Positions 38,327 to 46,313 of a DNA stretch of 64,000 bases are shown piece after piece. Below the pieces are notes generated by a model that saw nothing but the letters and a program-made list of their open reading frames with translations, searched no databases and was not told the origin of the DNA. Both the position numbers and the translations under genes were made by a program. The first letter of the stretch is position 1; each line of letters opens with the position of its first letter. This DNA is from a virus, in the IMG/VR virus record IMGVR_UViG_3300032284_002843, positions 1-64,000 of that record; one strand, written 5' to 3'.

Positions 38327-38786
38327 TCAACCATAATATTGTTGGACAGTCGCACAAAAATTATCCCACCCTGGACCAAAATATCGAACATTATATCTAG
38401 CATCTGGATTATGCTTGACTTCAAGTTTAATCTGTTGCTCTAGATCAAATGCACGTTTATATTCTGGATCCCATCCAATAATAAGTGGACGATCGACAAC
38501 TTCTTGTCCAACATACGCTAGTTGCTTGCCAAGTTCAAATAACGTTATCGGGCATAACGTATCCTTGGGGAACCAAAATAGAACAGCCGTGCATCTATTC
38601 AATGCATCATGCTCCCAGGCTATTTGTTCGGCGGCAATGTCTCCCCGGGTTTCAAAATGACCTTTTTCTTCTGGGATTGATAAGATCGTACCTATCTGTA
38701 TTGACCAGTGTTACTATTATATCTTGCCAGTTTGGACAGTTGCTGATGCCGCCGGCTAGAAAAATTTGCGTATTAAGTTTAGCAAG
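38327..38786 (-). CDS. Nucleoside 2-deoxyribosyltransferase-like gene, frameshifted
   Basis: Two halves in different frames. The first, readable from a TTG at 38786, gives KFFLAGGISNCPNWQD and YDLINPRRK. The second gives GHFETRGDIAAEQIAWEHDA and VLFWFPKDTLCPITLFELGK, ending at 38327. Joined by a +1 shift at AAA-A-GGT (38666-38660), they make a complete domain with the expected order AGG, NPRR, E-x-Q-x-x-WE and FWFP. The zero frame stops at TGA four codons on. An ATG with a GGAG site at 38817 is in yet another frame because of a run of six T. The gene is either decayed or recoded. The family transfers deoxyribose between bases. Confidence 0.7.
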
Positions 38787-38849
38787 ATCTAAGTTATCTG
38801 GTGATTGTATATACATTACACGTCTCCATGCATATTATATACAATCTTT

Positions 38850-39662
38850 TTAGTTTCCGCACTTCTTCTTTTTAGCTGTGCTCAAAAGAATCGTGTTTAT
38901 TGTCCAAATATCATGTTTATCTGTTTTAGCATCCGGTACAGAAAACTTGATCCCTGTGACCTTTTCAACATCCTGTACAGTTACCTGATAGTTTGTTAGA
39001 TCCTTGCCTTCTTTCTTGCTGTTTTCAAATATAAAGGCTAAGGATTCTTTTTTCTTGTTATCGATAACTATTTTATAGAACGCAGTTGGTACAACAACCT
39101 TGTTTGGTCCTATATGTTTGTCATTGCCTACATCATATATTGGTCCAGCATAGACAGTAATATCTGTGTCATTATTGTATGTCCAGGCACGAACTGCTGT
39201 TTCCAATGTCTTCCATATTCCTCTGTTAAGCTCTGGGGTCTGTGGCGTCATGTTACTGAGCAGGAAACTTTCACGTTCTACAGTTTCATCCCAGCTCATA
39301 TCGGCGTCGTTGGCAATATGTCCTGTGTCATATCCACTGCCTGCGTAATCAGCCAATGTGCTGCGTTGTTCTCTAGCCAAACTTTGATCGCTGCTAAATG
39401 CATTGCTTCTAGCAACACAACCAATAGCATGATTGGATGTAAGGGTATAAACTACCCAGATTGGAATTTTAGCTTCGGGATCATACCTAACTTCATATGC
39501 TGTTCTACAAATAGTCACAGCATCTTTATTATGATCCTGAGGAGTGCCATATTTGCTAAAGCTTTCACAATGGCTAAGTGGTTTTGGTGCAGGTTGGTCC
39601 GCAGCCTGTGCACCAAATGCAATAAACGCTCCTAGTACTGGTAAAATCATTAATCTGTTCAT
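38850..39662 (-). CDS. Secreted DNA/RNA non-specific endonuclease
   Basis: 270 aa. The N-terminus MNRLMILPVLGAFIAFGAQA is a cleavable signal peptide, so the enzyme should reach the periplasm or medium. The nuclease domain is of the Serratia NucA type: YDTGHIANDADMSW (catalytic His115 in the DRGH-type motif, here DTGH) and LLSNMTPQTPELNRGIWKTL with the metal-binding Asn. An AGGTGA site and a late promoter (39684-39691) are upstream. It may degrade DNA released from lysed cells or block DNA entry by rival phages. That is inference. Confidence 0.9.
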   Translation of the reverse strand: MNRLMILPVLGAFIAFGAQAADQPAPKPLSHCESFSKYGTPQDHNKDAVTICRTAYEVRYDPEAKIPIWVVYTLTSNHAIGCVARSNAFSSDQSLAREQRSTLADYAGSGYDTGHIANDADMSWDETVERESFLLSNMTPQTPELNRGIWKTLETAVRAWTYNNDTDITVYAGPIYDVGNDKHIGPNKVVVPTAFYKIVIDNKKKESLAFIFENSKKEGKDLTNYQVTVQDVEKVTGIKFSVPDAKTDKHDIWTINTILLSTAKKKKCGN

Positions 39663-39683
39663 ATTATCACCTGTCTGTGCGTA

Positions 39684-39709
39684 TATTTATAGCATATTTT
39701 CCATAAATA
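39684..39709. promoter_or_regulatory. Divergent late promoters
   Basis: Minus-strand TATAAATA (39691-39684) serves the nuclease gene. Plus-strand CATAAATA (39702-39709) serves the collagen-like fibre, with its ATG seven bases on. Confidence 0.7.
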
Positions 39710-39716
39710 TTAAACC

Positions 39717-40529
39717 ATGACTGCATTTCCTAATCCGGCGTATGATGGACAAGTTTACACCATTGGTCCAAGATCCTGGACCTACAACCTCAGCCAAAAT
39801 GCTTGGATTTTAAATAAAAACGGCCCAACTGGCCCTGCAGGACCTCTAGGACCAACTGGTCCAGCTGGTGTATTATTAACAAGTTTAATAGTTGACACAT
39901 TCACCGGCGACGGTATTACCACAAGCTTTACACTTAGTATTACCCCTGTAAGCATCTACAATATGATTGTAAATGTTGACGGTCTAGTACAAACAGCTAA
40001 TACCAACTATACATTAAGCAACAACAACATAATTTTCACAACTGCACCGATAAACAATGCTACCATTGATGTAATGCATTTTTTAACAGGATCTGCAATA
40101 ACAGGTCCTCCGGGATATCCAGGACCAACTGGTCCTGCTGGTGGTCCAACTGGTCCAACTGGTCCATCGAATGTCAGTTCTATAGCAAGTGCATTGGTAA
40201 ATGCCGGTACCTTCGTCACATTAGACAATATTAAGGCAACAGTTACCACCGGCGGCAACCGTGGATTAAGTATTGCAGCAGTAGCAACTTCATTTAACGC
40301 AATGATATTTGGTACCTATGGTTACACAGGTGGCGGTGGCGGTAATTCAGAAGTTGGAACGATTACGACAACACCATCAAGTTCACAGTTTTCTTGGAAC
40401 TTTAGTTCACAAGGTGATGGTGCCATTTTTATAATAACAGATACTACAAACAATCTAACCTATCGCATTATTATGCAGATCGGGGCAAGTTACAATAATA
40501 ACTTTATTAGCATTGAAAGATTATTGTGA
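39717..40529 (+). CDS. Collagen-like fibre protein, 270 aa
   Basis: Starts MTAFPNPAYDGQVYTIGPRS. A first G-x-y block (GPTGPAGPLGPTGPAG) lies near residues 37-52. A beta-rich segment (FTGDGITTSFTLSITPVSIY, VNVDGLVQ) follows, then a second block (GPPGYPGPTGPAGG), and the C-terminal domain ends NNNFISIERLL. It probably trimerises as a short fibre or head decoration. The short unit is separate from the long fibre operon and has its own late promoter. Confidence 0.8.
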   Translation: MTAFPNPAYDGQVYTIGPRSWTYNLSQNAWILNKNGPTGPAGPLGPTGPAGVLLTSLIVDTFTGDGITTSFTLSITPVSIYNMIVNVDGLVQTANTNYTLSNNNIIFTTAPINNATIDVMHFLTGSAITGPPGYPGPTGPAGGPTGPTGPSNVSSIASALVNAGTFVTLDNIKATVTTGGNRGLSIAAVATSFNAMIFGTYGYTGGGGGNSEVGTITTTPSSSQFSWNFSSQGDGAIFIITDTTNNLTYRIIMQIGASYNNNFISIERLL

Positions 40530-40551
40530 GACAAATACAGATTCTAAATGA

Positions 40552-40559
40552 AATAAATA
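40552..40559 (+). promoter_or_regulatory. Late promoter AATAAATA, leaderless geometry
   Basis: The motif ends five bases before the ATG at 40564, and no ribosome site is present. Confidence 0.55.
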
Positions 40560-40563
40560 TATC

Positions 40564-41130
40564 ATGACTAACCATAGCTATATCAGCCTATCAGTTCCCA
40601 AGGACTTAGATGAAACCGAAGCCAAACTTTGGTATCAAACTGTTTTAGAAAGCGCACCAGAAGGAACCTGTGTCAGTACTGAAATACAACCAAATAACAA
40701 AGCCGTACGCTTTTATATGGAAAGCCGCGGTAGTATGAGACGCTATGTTGTGGTTTTAAGCAGAGATTTAATGGGCGAAGAAGCTAACAAAATAGCCGAA
40801 GCTCTAGATCAAAAGCTTCCAGAAGTTGATTTTGAAATAGATTGGAGCCAGCAACCAGAAACATTTGGCAGAGCTGTAGAACTACGTGAAGACACTCTTA
40901 AAGCAATGGCATTAGAAGCTAGCAAAAGAGCACATAATCGCTGGGTAAATGAAAAAATCAATGAAGGTTGGAGATATGGACAACGTGGCAACAGTGCAGG
41001 TAAAGTGAGCCCAATGTGTGTTGCCTGGGAAAATCTTTCAGAAACATATAGAAGAAACGAATATAAAAGAATGCTAGGTTTGTTAGAAGTACTCAATGAA
41101 ATGGGTATGGTCATATCTAAACAGAAATAA
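40564..41130 (+). CDS. RyR-domain protein
   Basis: 188 aa. The C-terminal half matches the RyR repeat: LEASKRAHNRWVNEKINEGW then RYGQRGNSAGKVSPMCVAWE and NLSETYRRNEYKRMLGLLEV. RyR domains occur in ryanodine receptors and in bacterial and phage proteins thought to bind nucleotide-like ligands. The N-terminal half is a beta/alpha region (YVVVLSRDLMGEEANKIAEA). The gene immediately precedes the bilin cassette and probably shares its mRNA. Confidence 0.75.
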   Translation: MTNHSYISLSVPKDLDETEAKLWYQTVLESAPEGTCVSTEIQPNNKAVRFYMESRGSMRRYVVVLSRDLMGEEANKIAEALDQKLPEVDFEIDWSQQPETFGRAVELREDTLKAMALEASKRAHNRWVNEKINEGWRYGQRGNSAGKVSPMCVAWENLSETYRRNEYKRMLGLLEVLNEMGMVISKQK

Positions 41131-41131
41131 C

Positions 41132-41674
41132 ATGTCATATAGTCAAGCTGATTTAAAAGAAAAAGTACAAGATCTACACACACTAGCTGAGCAAACACAG
41201 CTCAGCACAGATCTGGTCAATGGCACTATTGATCCGAACATTTACAAGACACTATTGTGGCAATTATATCTCATTACAGATGCAATAGAAACTAGATATT
41301 ATTTTCAAGATACTGATATTTGTCGTAAACATTTGATACTACATGATATTGCTCTGTTGCCACCAAGTTCATTGTTTACATGTAAAGCAACTGATCGGTA
41401 TCTTGAACACTTATGGCCATTGTCATATCATTCATTCAAGGGTCACATTTACACGCACTATTTGGGTTGGTTGTATGGAGGGCAAATCATTGCTAAACGT
41501 AGCAAAATGCCCAGTCAACATTTACATTTCAATGATGTAAAGTCCAAAATACAATATCTTCGTAACAGTGTTCTAGTTAATATTTCACAAGAAGACATAA
41601 ACGAAGCACAGTTAGCATTTCAGCATACAATTGATATCTATAAGGAACTTTATGAGCTGCATAGAGTTGGTTGA
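41132..41674 (+). CDS. ho1: Heme oxygenase
   Basis: 180 aa from the ATG at 41132, one base after the previous stop. QDLHTLAEQTQ carries the proximal heme ligand (His16). GHIYTHYLGWLYGGQIIAKR (104-123) is the distal helix motif of bacterial and cyanophage heme oxygenases. The enzyme opens heme to biliverdin, releasing iron and CO. Its product is the substrate of the bilin reductase encoded by the next, overlapping gene. Confidence 0.9.
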   Translation: MSYSQADLKEKVQDLHTLAEQTQLSTDLVNGTIDPNIYKTLLWQLYLITDAIETRYYFQDTDICRKHLILHDIALLPPSSLFTCKATDRYLEHLWPLSYHSFKGHIYTHYLGWLYGGQIIAKRSKMPSQHLHFNDVKSKIQYLRNSVLVNISQEDINEAQLAFQHTIDIYKELYELHRVG

Positions 41675-42266
41675 TGGTGTTGCTAGACGTTTACACGATA
41701 TAATAAAGCAGCAACCCAATATTACACTGTTAGAAACTGAAGACTTTGGCTGGGAAAATTATAGGTATACAAGTCCTGCCTTCAGGCTTGCACATCTAGA
41801 GATTTTTAATCAATCAAATTTTTTAGTTGTTCATTGTTGTGTATTCCCACATGTTTCAGATCCAAGCCCAATATTTGGATTTGATGTTATTGCAGGTGAA
41901 AATAAAATAACAGGTGTGTTTATGGATCTCAGTCCCGTTGCACTTGAACCACAACCTTTTATAAACATATCTGTAGAAAAAGCTCGTGATCTACCAGAAT
42001 GGGGCGACATTTTCAGTCCCTATTGGCTAGCATGTCGTCCTAATGAACAAGAAATGATAATGATAGGATACAAGGCTGGAGAAATCCTCACAAATTATCT
42101 ACAAACATTAGGACAATCTGGTAATATAGATGAAATTAGACAGAAACAGAATTATTATTGCCTACAGCAACAGAAAAATCCACACACAAAAAGAGCGTTA
42201 GTCAATCTAGTAGGTTCCGATAGAGCAGATTATTTCATGAAAGAAATATTATTTCCTTGCACATAA
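41652..42266 (+). CDS. Ferredoxin-dependent bilin reductase (PcyA/PcyX-like)
   Basis: 204 aa from the ATG at 41652, which has an AAGGA site inside the heme oxygenase end. FRLAHLEIFN, VFPHVSDPSPIFGFDVIAGE and ITGVFMDLSPV match the bilin reductase family, including the conserved Asp in GFDVIAG (Asp78). Such enzymes reduce biliverdin to phycocyanobilin or phycoerythrobilin using ferredoxin. The sequence is closer in style to PcyA than to PebS, and PcyX is a phage relative paired with heme oxygenase. The actual product cannot be read from sequence. Confidence 0.9.
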   Translation: MSCIELVDGVARRLHDIIKQQPNITLLETEDFGWENYRYTSPAFRLAHLEIFNQSNFLVVHCCVFPHVSDPSPIFGFDVIAGENKITGVFMDLSPVALEPQPFINISVEKARDLPEWGDIFSPYWLACRPNEQEMIMIGYKAGEILTNYLQTLGQSGNIDEIRQKQNYYCLQQQKNPHTKRALVNLVGSDRADYFMKEILFPCT

Positions 42267-42316
42267 ACTATCATATTTCTTATAATTATTGATATCTATT
42301 GCGAAAGACACAGAGT

Positions 42317-42967
42317 ATGACTGAATTTTTTGATAAAACTGTTGCTGCTATTACCCCGCAACCTATAAATGTTTATGGTTTGAAGTTTTTTCCAAATTTG
42401 GAACCAAATGTAGATAATGACCAAGACACTCCTGCATTTGGATGGCCGAGCGGTCCTGAAATTTCTTTGTGTAATCAAGCTGTTGTGGTGAATGCTCTTC
42501 ATCGTCTTGGCGACACATGTAAGGCTATATTAGAAATAGGCGTAAATCGCAATGGACCAGAGAGTTTATCAAAAATTTTGATGGATAGTAAACCAAAAGA
42601 CTGTACATATATCGGAATTGACTTAAATGACAAAAGCTTTCTCAATAGCTTAGAAAATAAAATTCATACTATTCAAGCCAACAGTCACGATCAATTGAAT
42701 ATACGAAACAAAATTTCCAAGTTAGGTATTGAAAAAATTGATTTAATCATGATAGATGGTTGGCATAGTGTCAATACCTGTGTTAATGATTGGTGCTATG
42801 TAGACATGCTTAGTGATAATGGCATTGTTTTATTACATGATACAAACGCACATCCCGGCTGCTGTGCATTGTTTCATGCAGTAGATGAAAACTTATTTGA
42901 AAAACAAAGGCATTGCACATATAATACCGATATGGGCATTGCCACATTTTGGCATAAAAAGTCATAA
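42317..42967 (+). CDS. Class I SAM-dependent methyltransferase-like
   Basis: 216 aa from the ATG at 42317. An upstream TTG is possible. KAILEIGVNRNGPESL is motif I, TYIGIDLND the acidic loop, and DLIMIDGWHSVNTC and GIVLLHDTNAHPGCCALF the family-24-like core. This group often modifies sugars in polysaccharide or glycan clusters, fitting the glycosyltransferase-like genes that follow. Target unknown. Confidence 0.75.
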   Translation: MTEFFDKTVAAITPQPINVYGLKFFPNLEPNVDNDQDTPAFGWPSGPEISLCNQAVVVNALHRLGDTCKAILEIGVNRNGPESLSKILMDSKPKDCTYIGIDLNDKSFLNSLENKIHTIQANSHDQLNIRNKISKLGIEKIDLIMIDGWHSVNTCVNDWCYVDMLSDNGIVLLHDTNAHPGCCALFHAVDENLFEKQRHCTYNTDMGIATFWHKKS

Positions 42968-42969
42968 TA

Positions 42970-43605
42970 ATGAAAATAGCACTTTGTCTTAGTGGGTTAA
43001 CCCGTCTGTCCGTTACCAGCGCTGCCAGTTGGGGAAGAATAATAGGAAAATATAATCCGGATGTTTATATTCATACATGGGACGACAATAATCAGTCTTT
43101 TGAAATTTTAGAAGCATTAACCTGGACATTCAATCCTAAAAATGTACAAATTGATCCATTACCAATTATAGATACTACATTTTATCCTGACCGGCATTGG
43201 CCTTATATAGACGTTTATAGAAGTCTCTGCATGTGGCAAAGCATATCATCGGCTTATTATATGGCAATGCAGTCGTCATATGATATTATCATACGCGGGC
43301 GAATGGATTGGTATGTAGAAGATTTACAAATAGAATTGTTTGACGGTTTAACCATTCCATATGATACAGATAAAATTGTCCTGCGATTCATGTACAAAGG
43401 CATAGACATGCATGGATTTAATGATCATTTTGCCTATGGACCACAAAAATACATGGATTTTTATGTAAAAACCCTTGAAGAAATTCCTGTACTGTATTCT
43501 CAAGAAGGTGTTGATTATTGTCCTGAAAACTTTTTAGCTGCAAATCTTACCAAGCATCGTGTTCCATTAATGTTGCAAAAAATGAAACATAAATTAATTC
43601 GATAA
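42970..43605 (+). CDS. Glycosyltransferase-like protein
   Basis: 211 aa. MKIALCLSGLTRLSVTSAAS, then PDVYIHTWDDNN, SYDIIIRGRMDWYVEDL and NDHFAYGPQKYMDFYV. The I-A-L-C-L-x-G start and the R-x-R-x-D-W motif also occur in the protein at 45514-46248, so they are paralogues. These look like GT-A-type enzymes acting on cell-surface or virion glycans. No donor specificity is visible. Confidence 0.65.
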   Translation: MKIALCLSGLTRLSVTSAASWGRIIGKYNPDVYIHTWDDNNQSFEILEALTWTFNPKNVQIDPLPIIDTTFYPDRHWPYIDVYRSLCMWQSISSAYYMAMQSSYDIIIRGRMDWYVEDLQIELFDGLTIPYDTDKIVLRFMYKGIDMHGFNDHFAYGPQKYMDFYVKTLEEIPVLYSQEGVDYCPENFLAANLTKHRVPLMLQKMKHKLIR

Positions 43606-43634
43606 TTTAATTAGCAAAAACACAAAAATTACTT

Positions 43635-43735
43635 TATAAATACTATTGACGGCAATAGTGCTGTCCGTAACATATAACCGCAGTAAAGACACGTAGGTGA
43701 TTACGTGCAGTGTAAGACGGTTAAGGACAAAGTAT
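43635..43735 (+). promoter_or_regulatory. Late promoter and structured leader of the VWA gene
   Basis: TATAAATA at 43635-43642 is followed by a 93-base leader with hairpins GACGGCA / TGCTGTC and CACGTA / TACGTG, then AAGGA before the ATG at 43736. Most late genes here have almost no leader, so this one may carry a regulatory structure. Confidence 0.6.
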
Positions 43736-44497
43736 ATGAATTTACCAAACCCGTTCCCTGGCCTTGCCATCAATGTCAAAGCACAGGTAGCAATTAATCC
43801 AAATCCAAGTACAACTTATAAGTTTAAACGAGCTGGCAAAAACGGCACGCTTATCACTATGATTATTGATGAGAGTGGTAGTATGCATTCAGCTTGGGAA
43901 GCTACAATAGCAGGCTTTAATGAGTTTGTGGAAGGACAAAAGTCAGCAGAAGCAAGTGCCGGCGCTGGATTTTTATCACTTATCAAGTTTGATGCACCAC
44001 AGATTAAAACAGTTTATGTTAATAGACCATTAAACGAAGTGCCAAAGCTAGACAAAAAAAGCTACTCTCCAAACGGTGGAACAAATCTACTAGACGCCAT
44101 TGGTCATGCAATTAACAGCGTTAATGCAGAGCTAGCTAAGGTTAAAAAGAAGGATCGCCCTGGTGTTATCATTACCATTATGACAGACGGACATGAAAAT
44201 TCCAGCCAAAACTTTAGCAACAGTCAAATCAAAGAGATGGTTAAGGCAGCTGAAGATGCTGATTGGACGTTCACATTCCTAGGTGCAAACATCGACAGCT
44301 TTGCTGTTGGCAGCACATTTGGCATGAACGTCAATAATAGTGTGGACTACAGCACCAACAACATGACTGCAACAATGGCCGCTGTCGGTGCTTCAACCAC
44401 TCGTATGCGTTCAGCTAAGCTTGCCGGAACTAGCACGCATGATCTTTACGCATCCAGTTTGTACACGGATGACGAAAAGAAAAATATGACAAAGTAA
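43736..44497 (+). CDS. VWA-domain protein
   Basis: 253 aa from the ATG at 43736 (AAGGA site). An in-frame GTG upstream is less likely. The metal-ion site is complete: MIIDESGSMHSAW (DxSxS), PNGGTNLLDAIGH (Thr) and TIMTDGHENSS (Asp). VWA domains mediate metal-dependent protein binding. The partner is probably the 311-aa protein encoded nine bases downstream behind a GGAGG site. Function in phage unknown. Confidence 0.88.
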   Translation: MNLPNPFPGLAINVKAQVAINPNPSTTYKFKRAGKNGTLITMIIDESGSMHSAWEATIAGFNEFVEGQKSAEASAGAGFLSLIKFDAPQIKTVYVNRPLNEVPKLDKKSYSPNGGTNLLDAIGHAINSVNAELAKVKKKDRPGVIITIMTDGHENSSQNFSNSQIKEMVKAAEDADWTFTFLGANIDSFAVGSTFGMNVNNSVDYSTNNMTATMAAVGASTTRMRSAKLAGTSTHDLYASSLYTDDEKKNMTK

Positions 44498-44506
44498 GGA
44501 GGCAAC

Positions 44507-45442
44507 ATGTTAGATTCACAAAGAAAATATGAACTACGAGTGCGTCCTCTCGGTCGTAATGCAGCAGACGAATATTACCATAATGGTAGTATTTGGATTG
44601 AAGGACGTAACGGAAACTCCTATACAGTAGATATCAGCAATCACACAAATCGTCGTGCATTGTTCATCGTCAGTGTAGATGGGTTAGACGTATTAAAAGG
44701 CAAACCAGCTGGGCCAGAGAGCGAAGGCTATGTGGTAGATGCTTATTCTACCCTTAGCATTCCAGGATGGAAACTAAATGACAAAGAAGCAGCTGAGTTT
44801 TTTTTCAGCCGCAACGATGACAGTTATGTAAACAGCATAGGTGGTAGCACTGCTAACACAGGTGTTATTGGTGCTATGGTGTTTGGTGAAATGATTTATA
44901 CAAGTATCTCTAATAACTTTAGAGATTACTTAAATGTAGCCAGTACACCTGCTCCTGCCTACTGGTTGTATAACACCACAACCACTAGTACACCCTATGA
45001 TCCAATAGTAACCCATGGAGCAGGAACTAGCACTACGCTAGGTCCAATAGCAACAGGGACCGGTGCCGTAGGAGGTGTAGGTTATGGGCAATATCATGCA
45101 ACTTTGCAATCAACGTTGACTGGATCAAACACGGTTGCTAGAAGAGTTGACACCAGCTCCACTACAGGCATAACTTCGGCTGTTAACATGATATCTAGTC
45201 CTGTTACGCAAGATATTGGCACTGGTTTCGGTGACGCTACCACGTGGCAGACTACGACTACGACCTTTACTAGAGCCAATCCCACAACTCCGGATTGCAT
45301 ACTTGCTGTGTACTATAACACTGCAAGAAATCTAGAGAAAATGGGAATACAGTTAAAGAAAAGAAAAGATGTAAGCAGAACTGCTAATGCATTTCCTGCA
45401 TACGATCCTGGATGCAAACCACCACCCGGTTGGCAAAAATAA
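44507..45442 (+). CDS. Hypothetical protein with a conserved N-terminal beta domain
   Basis: 311 aa. The first about 115 residues (YELRVRPLGRNAADEYYHNG, FIVSVDGLDVLKGKPAGPES, YSTLSIPGWKLNDKEAAEFF) form a recognisable but unnamed jelly-roll-like domain found in bacteria. The rest is Thr/Ser/Gly-rich and repetitive, with a positively charged end and PPPGWQK at the C-terminus. It is translated right after the VWA gene and followed by a terminator, so the two form a two-gene unit. Confidence 0.65.
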   Translation: MLDSQRKYELRVRPLGRNAADEYYHNGSIWIEGRNGNSYTVDISNHTNRRALFIVSVDGLDVLKGKPAGPESEGYVVDAYSTLSIPGWKLNDKEAAEFFFSRNDDSYVNSIGGSTANTGVIGAMVFGEMIYTSISNNFRDYLNVASTPAPAYWLYNTTTTSTPYDPIVTHGAGTSTTLGPIATGTGAVGGVGYGQYHATLQSTLTGSNTVARRVDTSSTTGITSAVNMISSPVTQDIGTGFGDATTWQTTTTTFTRANPTTPDCILAVYYNTARNLEKMGIQLKKRKDVSRTANAFPAYDPGCKPPPGWQK

Positions 45443-45450
45443 CTGTTAAG

Positions 45451-45480
45451 AATAAAAGAGGCGCAAGCCTCTTTTATTTT
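45451..45480 (+). terminator. Terminator after VWA unit
   Basis: Twelve-base stem AATAAAAGAGGC / GCCTCTTTTATT with a GCAA loop, followed by TT. Confidence 0.85.
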
Positions 45481-45508
45481 GAACTTATCTATTACTCAAC
45501 ATTACAAT
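45479..45508 (+). promoter_or_regulatory. Early promoter, leaderless geometry
   Basis: TTGAAC (45479-45484), 18-bp spacer and TACAAT (45503-45508), with the ATG at 45514 five bases on and no ribosome site. Confidence 0.65.
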
Positions 45509-45513
45509 AAACA

Positions 45514-46248
45514 ATGGAAAAAATCGCGCTGTGTTTATACGGTCATTTTAGATGCTTTGACCAATGTTGGCCAAATCTATACAATAATCTAATAAAGCCA
45601 AACAATATTACAGATATCTTTGCCGTAGCTTGGATAGATTCATTTGGATGGTTTCAGTCTCCGGAACAAAGTAGTGAACACAAAAAACACCCAGGCTATG
45701 ATAGCCAAAGTCCTGTGGTCCCGCACGATTACATTTGTTCTGTAATTGCAAATTTAAAACCCTGCAGAATACAACTAGATAACTATTTTTTACATGATAG
45801 CTTATTTGAGCATATGGTTTTAAATCTCTCAGATTGGCATCATCCTAGCCAGAACCATAGACCAAAAGGTACATTAAGTCAAGTATATGGACGATGTAAT
45901 AGTCTCAAATTAGCACATCACGAAGAGCTGCACAGGAATTTTATCTACGACAGAATTGTTTGCACACGGTGGGATATAGATTATACAACGCCAATAGTTT
46001 TAGAAAATTTAAATCCAGAAGTTATTTCAATGGATGGTATGTATGGTCCTACAGTGATTAGCGATGCCTGGACATGTGGACCAAGCTCCTTAATGCAAAA
46101 ATGGAGTCGCCAATTTTCTGACATAGACAGACTTGTCGCAAATAAAACTATGAATCTTGGTCCACATGAATGGTTAGCAAGCCATTTTAACGAATTTGGC
46201 ATGGAATGGCAAAATTGTCCAGAAATTGGAATATACATAAGAAGATAA
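45514..46248 (+). CDS. Glycosyltransferase-like protein, paralogue of 42970-43605
   Basis: 244 aa. EKIALCLYGHFRCFDQCWPN, then YDRIVCTRWDIDYTTPIVLE and a C-terminal GPHEWLASHFNEFGMEW. Same style as the 211-aa protein upstream. Probably a glycan-modifying transferase. The donor and target are not evident. It is a single-gene unit between a terminator and the ligase promoter. Confidence 0.6.
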   Translation: MEKIALCLYGHFRCFDQCWPNLYNNLIKPNNITDIFAVAWIDSFGWFQSPEQSSEHKKHPGYDSQSPVVPHDYICSVIANLKPCRIQLDNYFLHDSLFEHMVLNLSDWHHPSQNHRPKGTLSQVYGRCNSLKLAHHEELHRNFIYDRIVCTRWDIDYTTPIVLENLNPEVISMDGMYGPTVISDAWTCGPSSLMQKWSRQFSDIDRLVANKTMNLGPHEWLASHFNEFGMEWQNCPEIGIYIRR

Positions 46249-46254
46249 AAGCTC

Positions 46255-46283
46255 TTGATTTAGTTACGTTCCTGTGTTATTAT
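46255..46283 (+). promoter_or_regulatory. Early promoter of DNA ligase
   Basis: TTGATT (46255-46260), 17-bp spacer and TATTAT (46278-46283), 30 bases before the GTG start. Confidence 0.75.
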
Positions 46284-46313
46284 TAGCCATTATTCATATT
46301 TGCGAGGATCACT

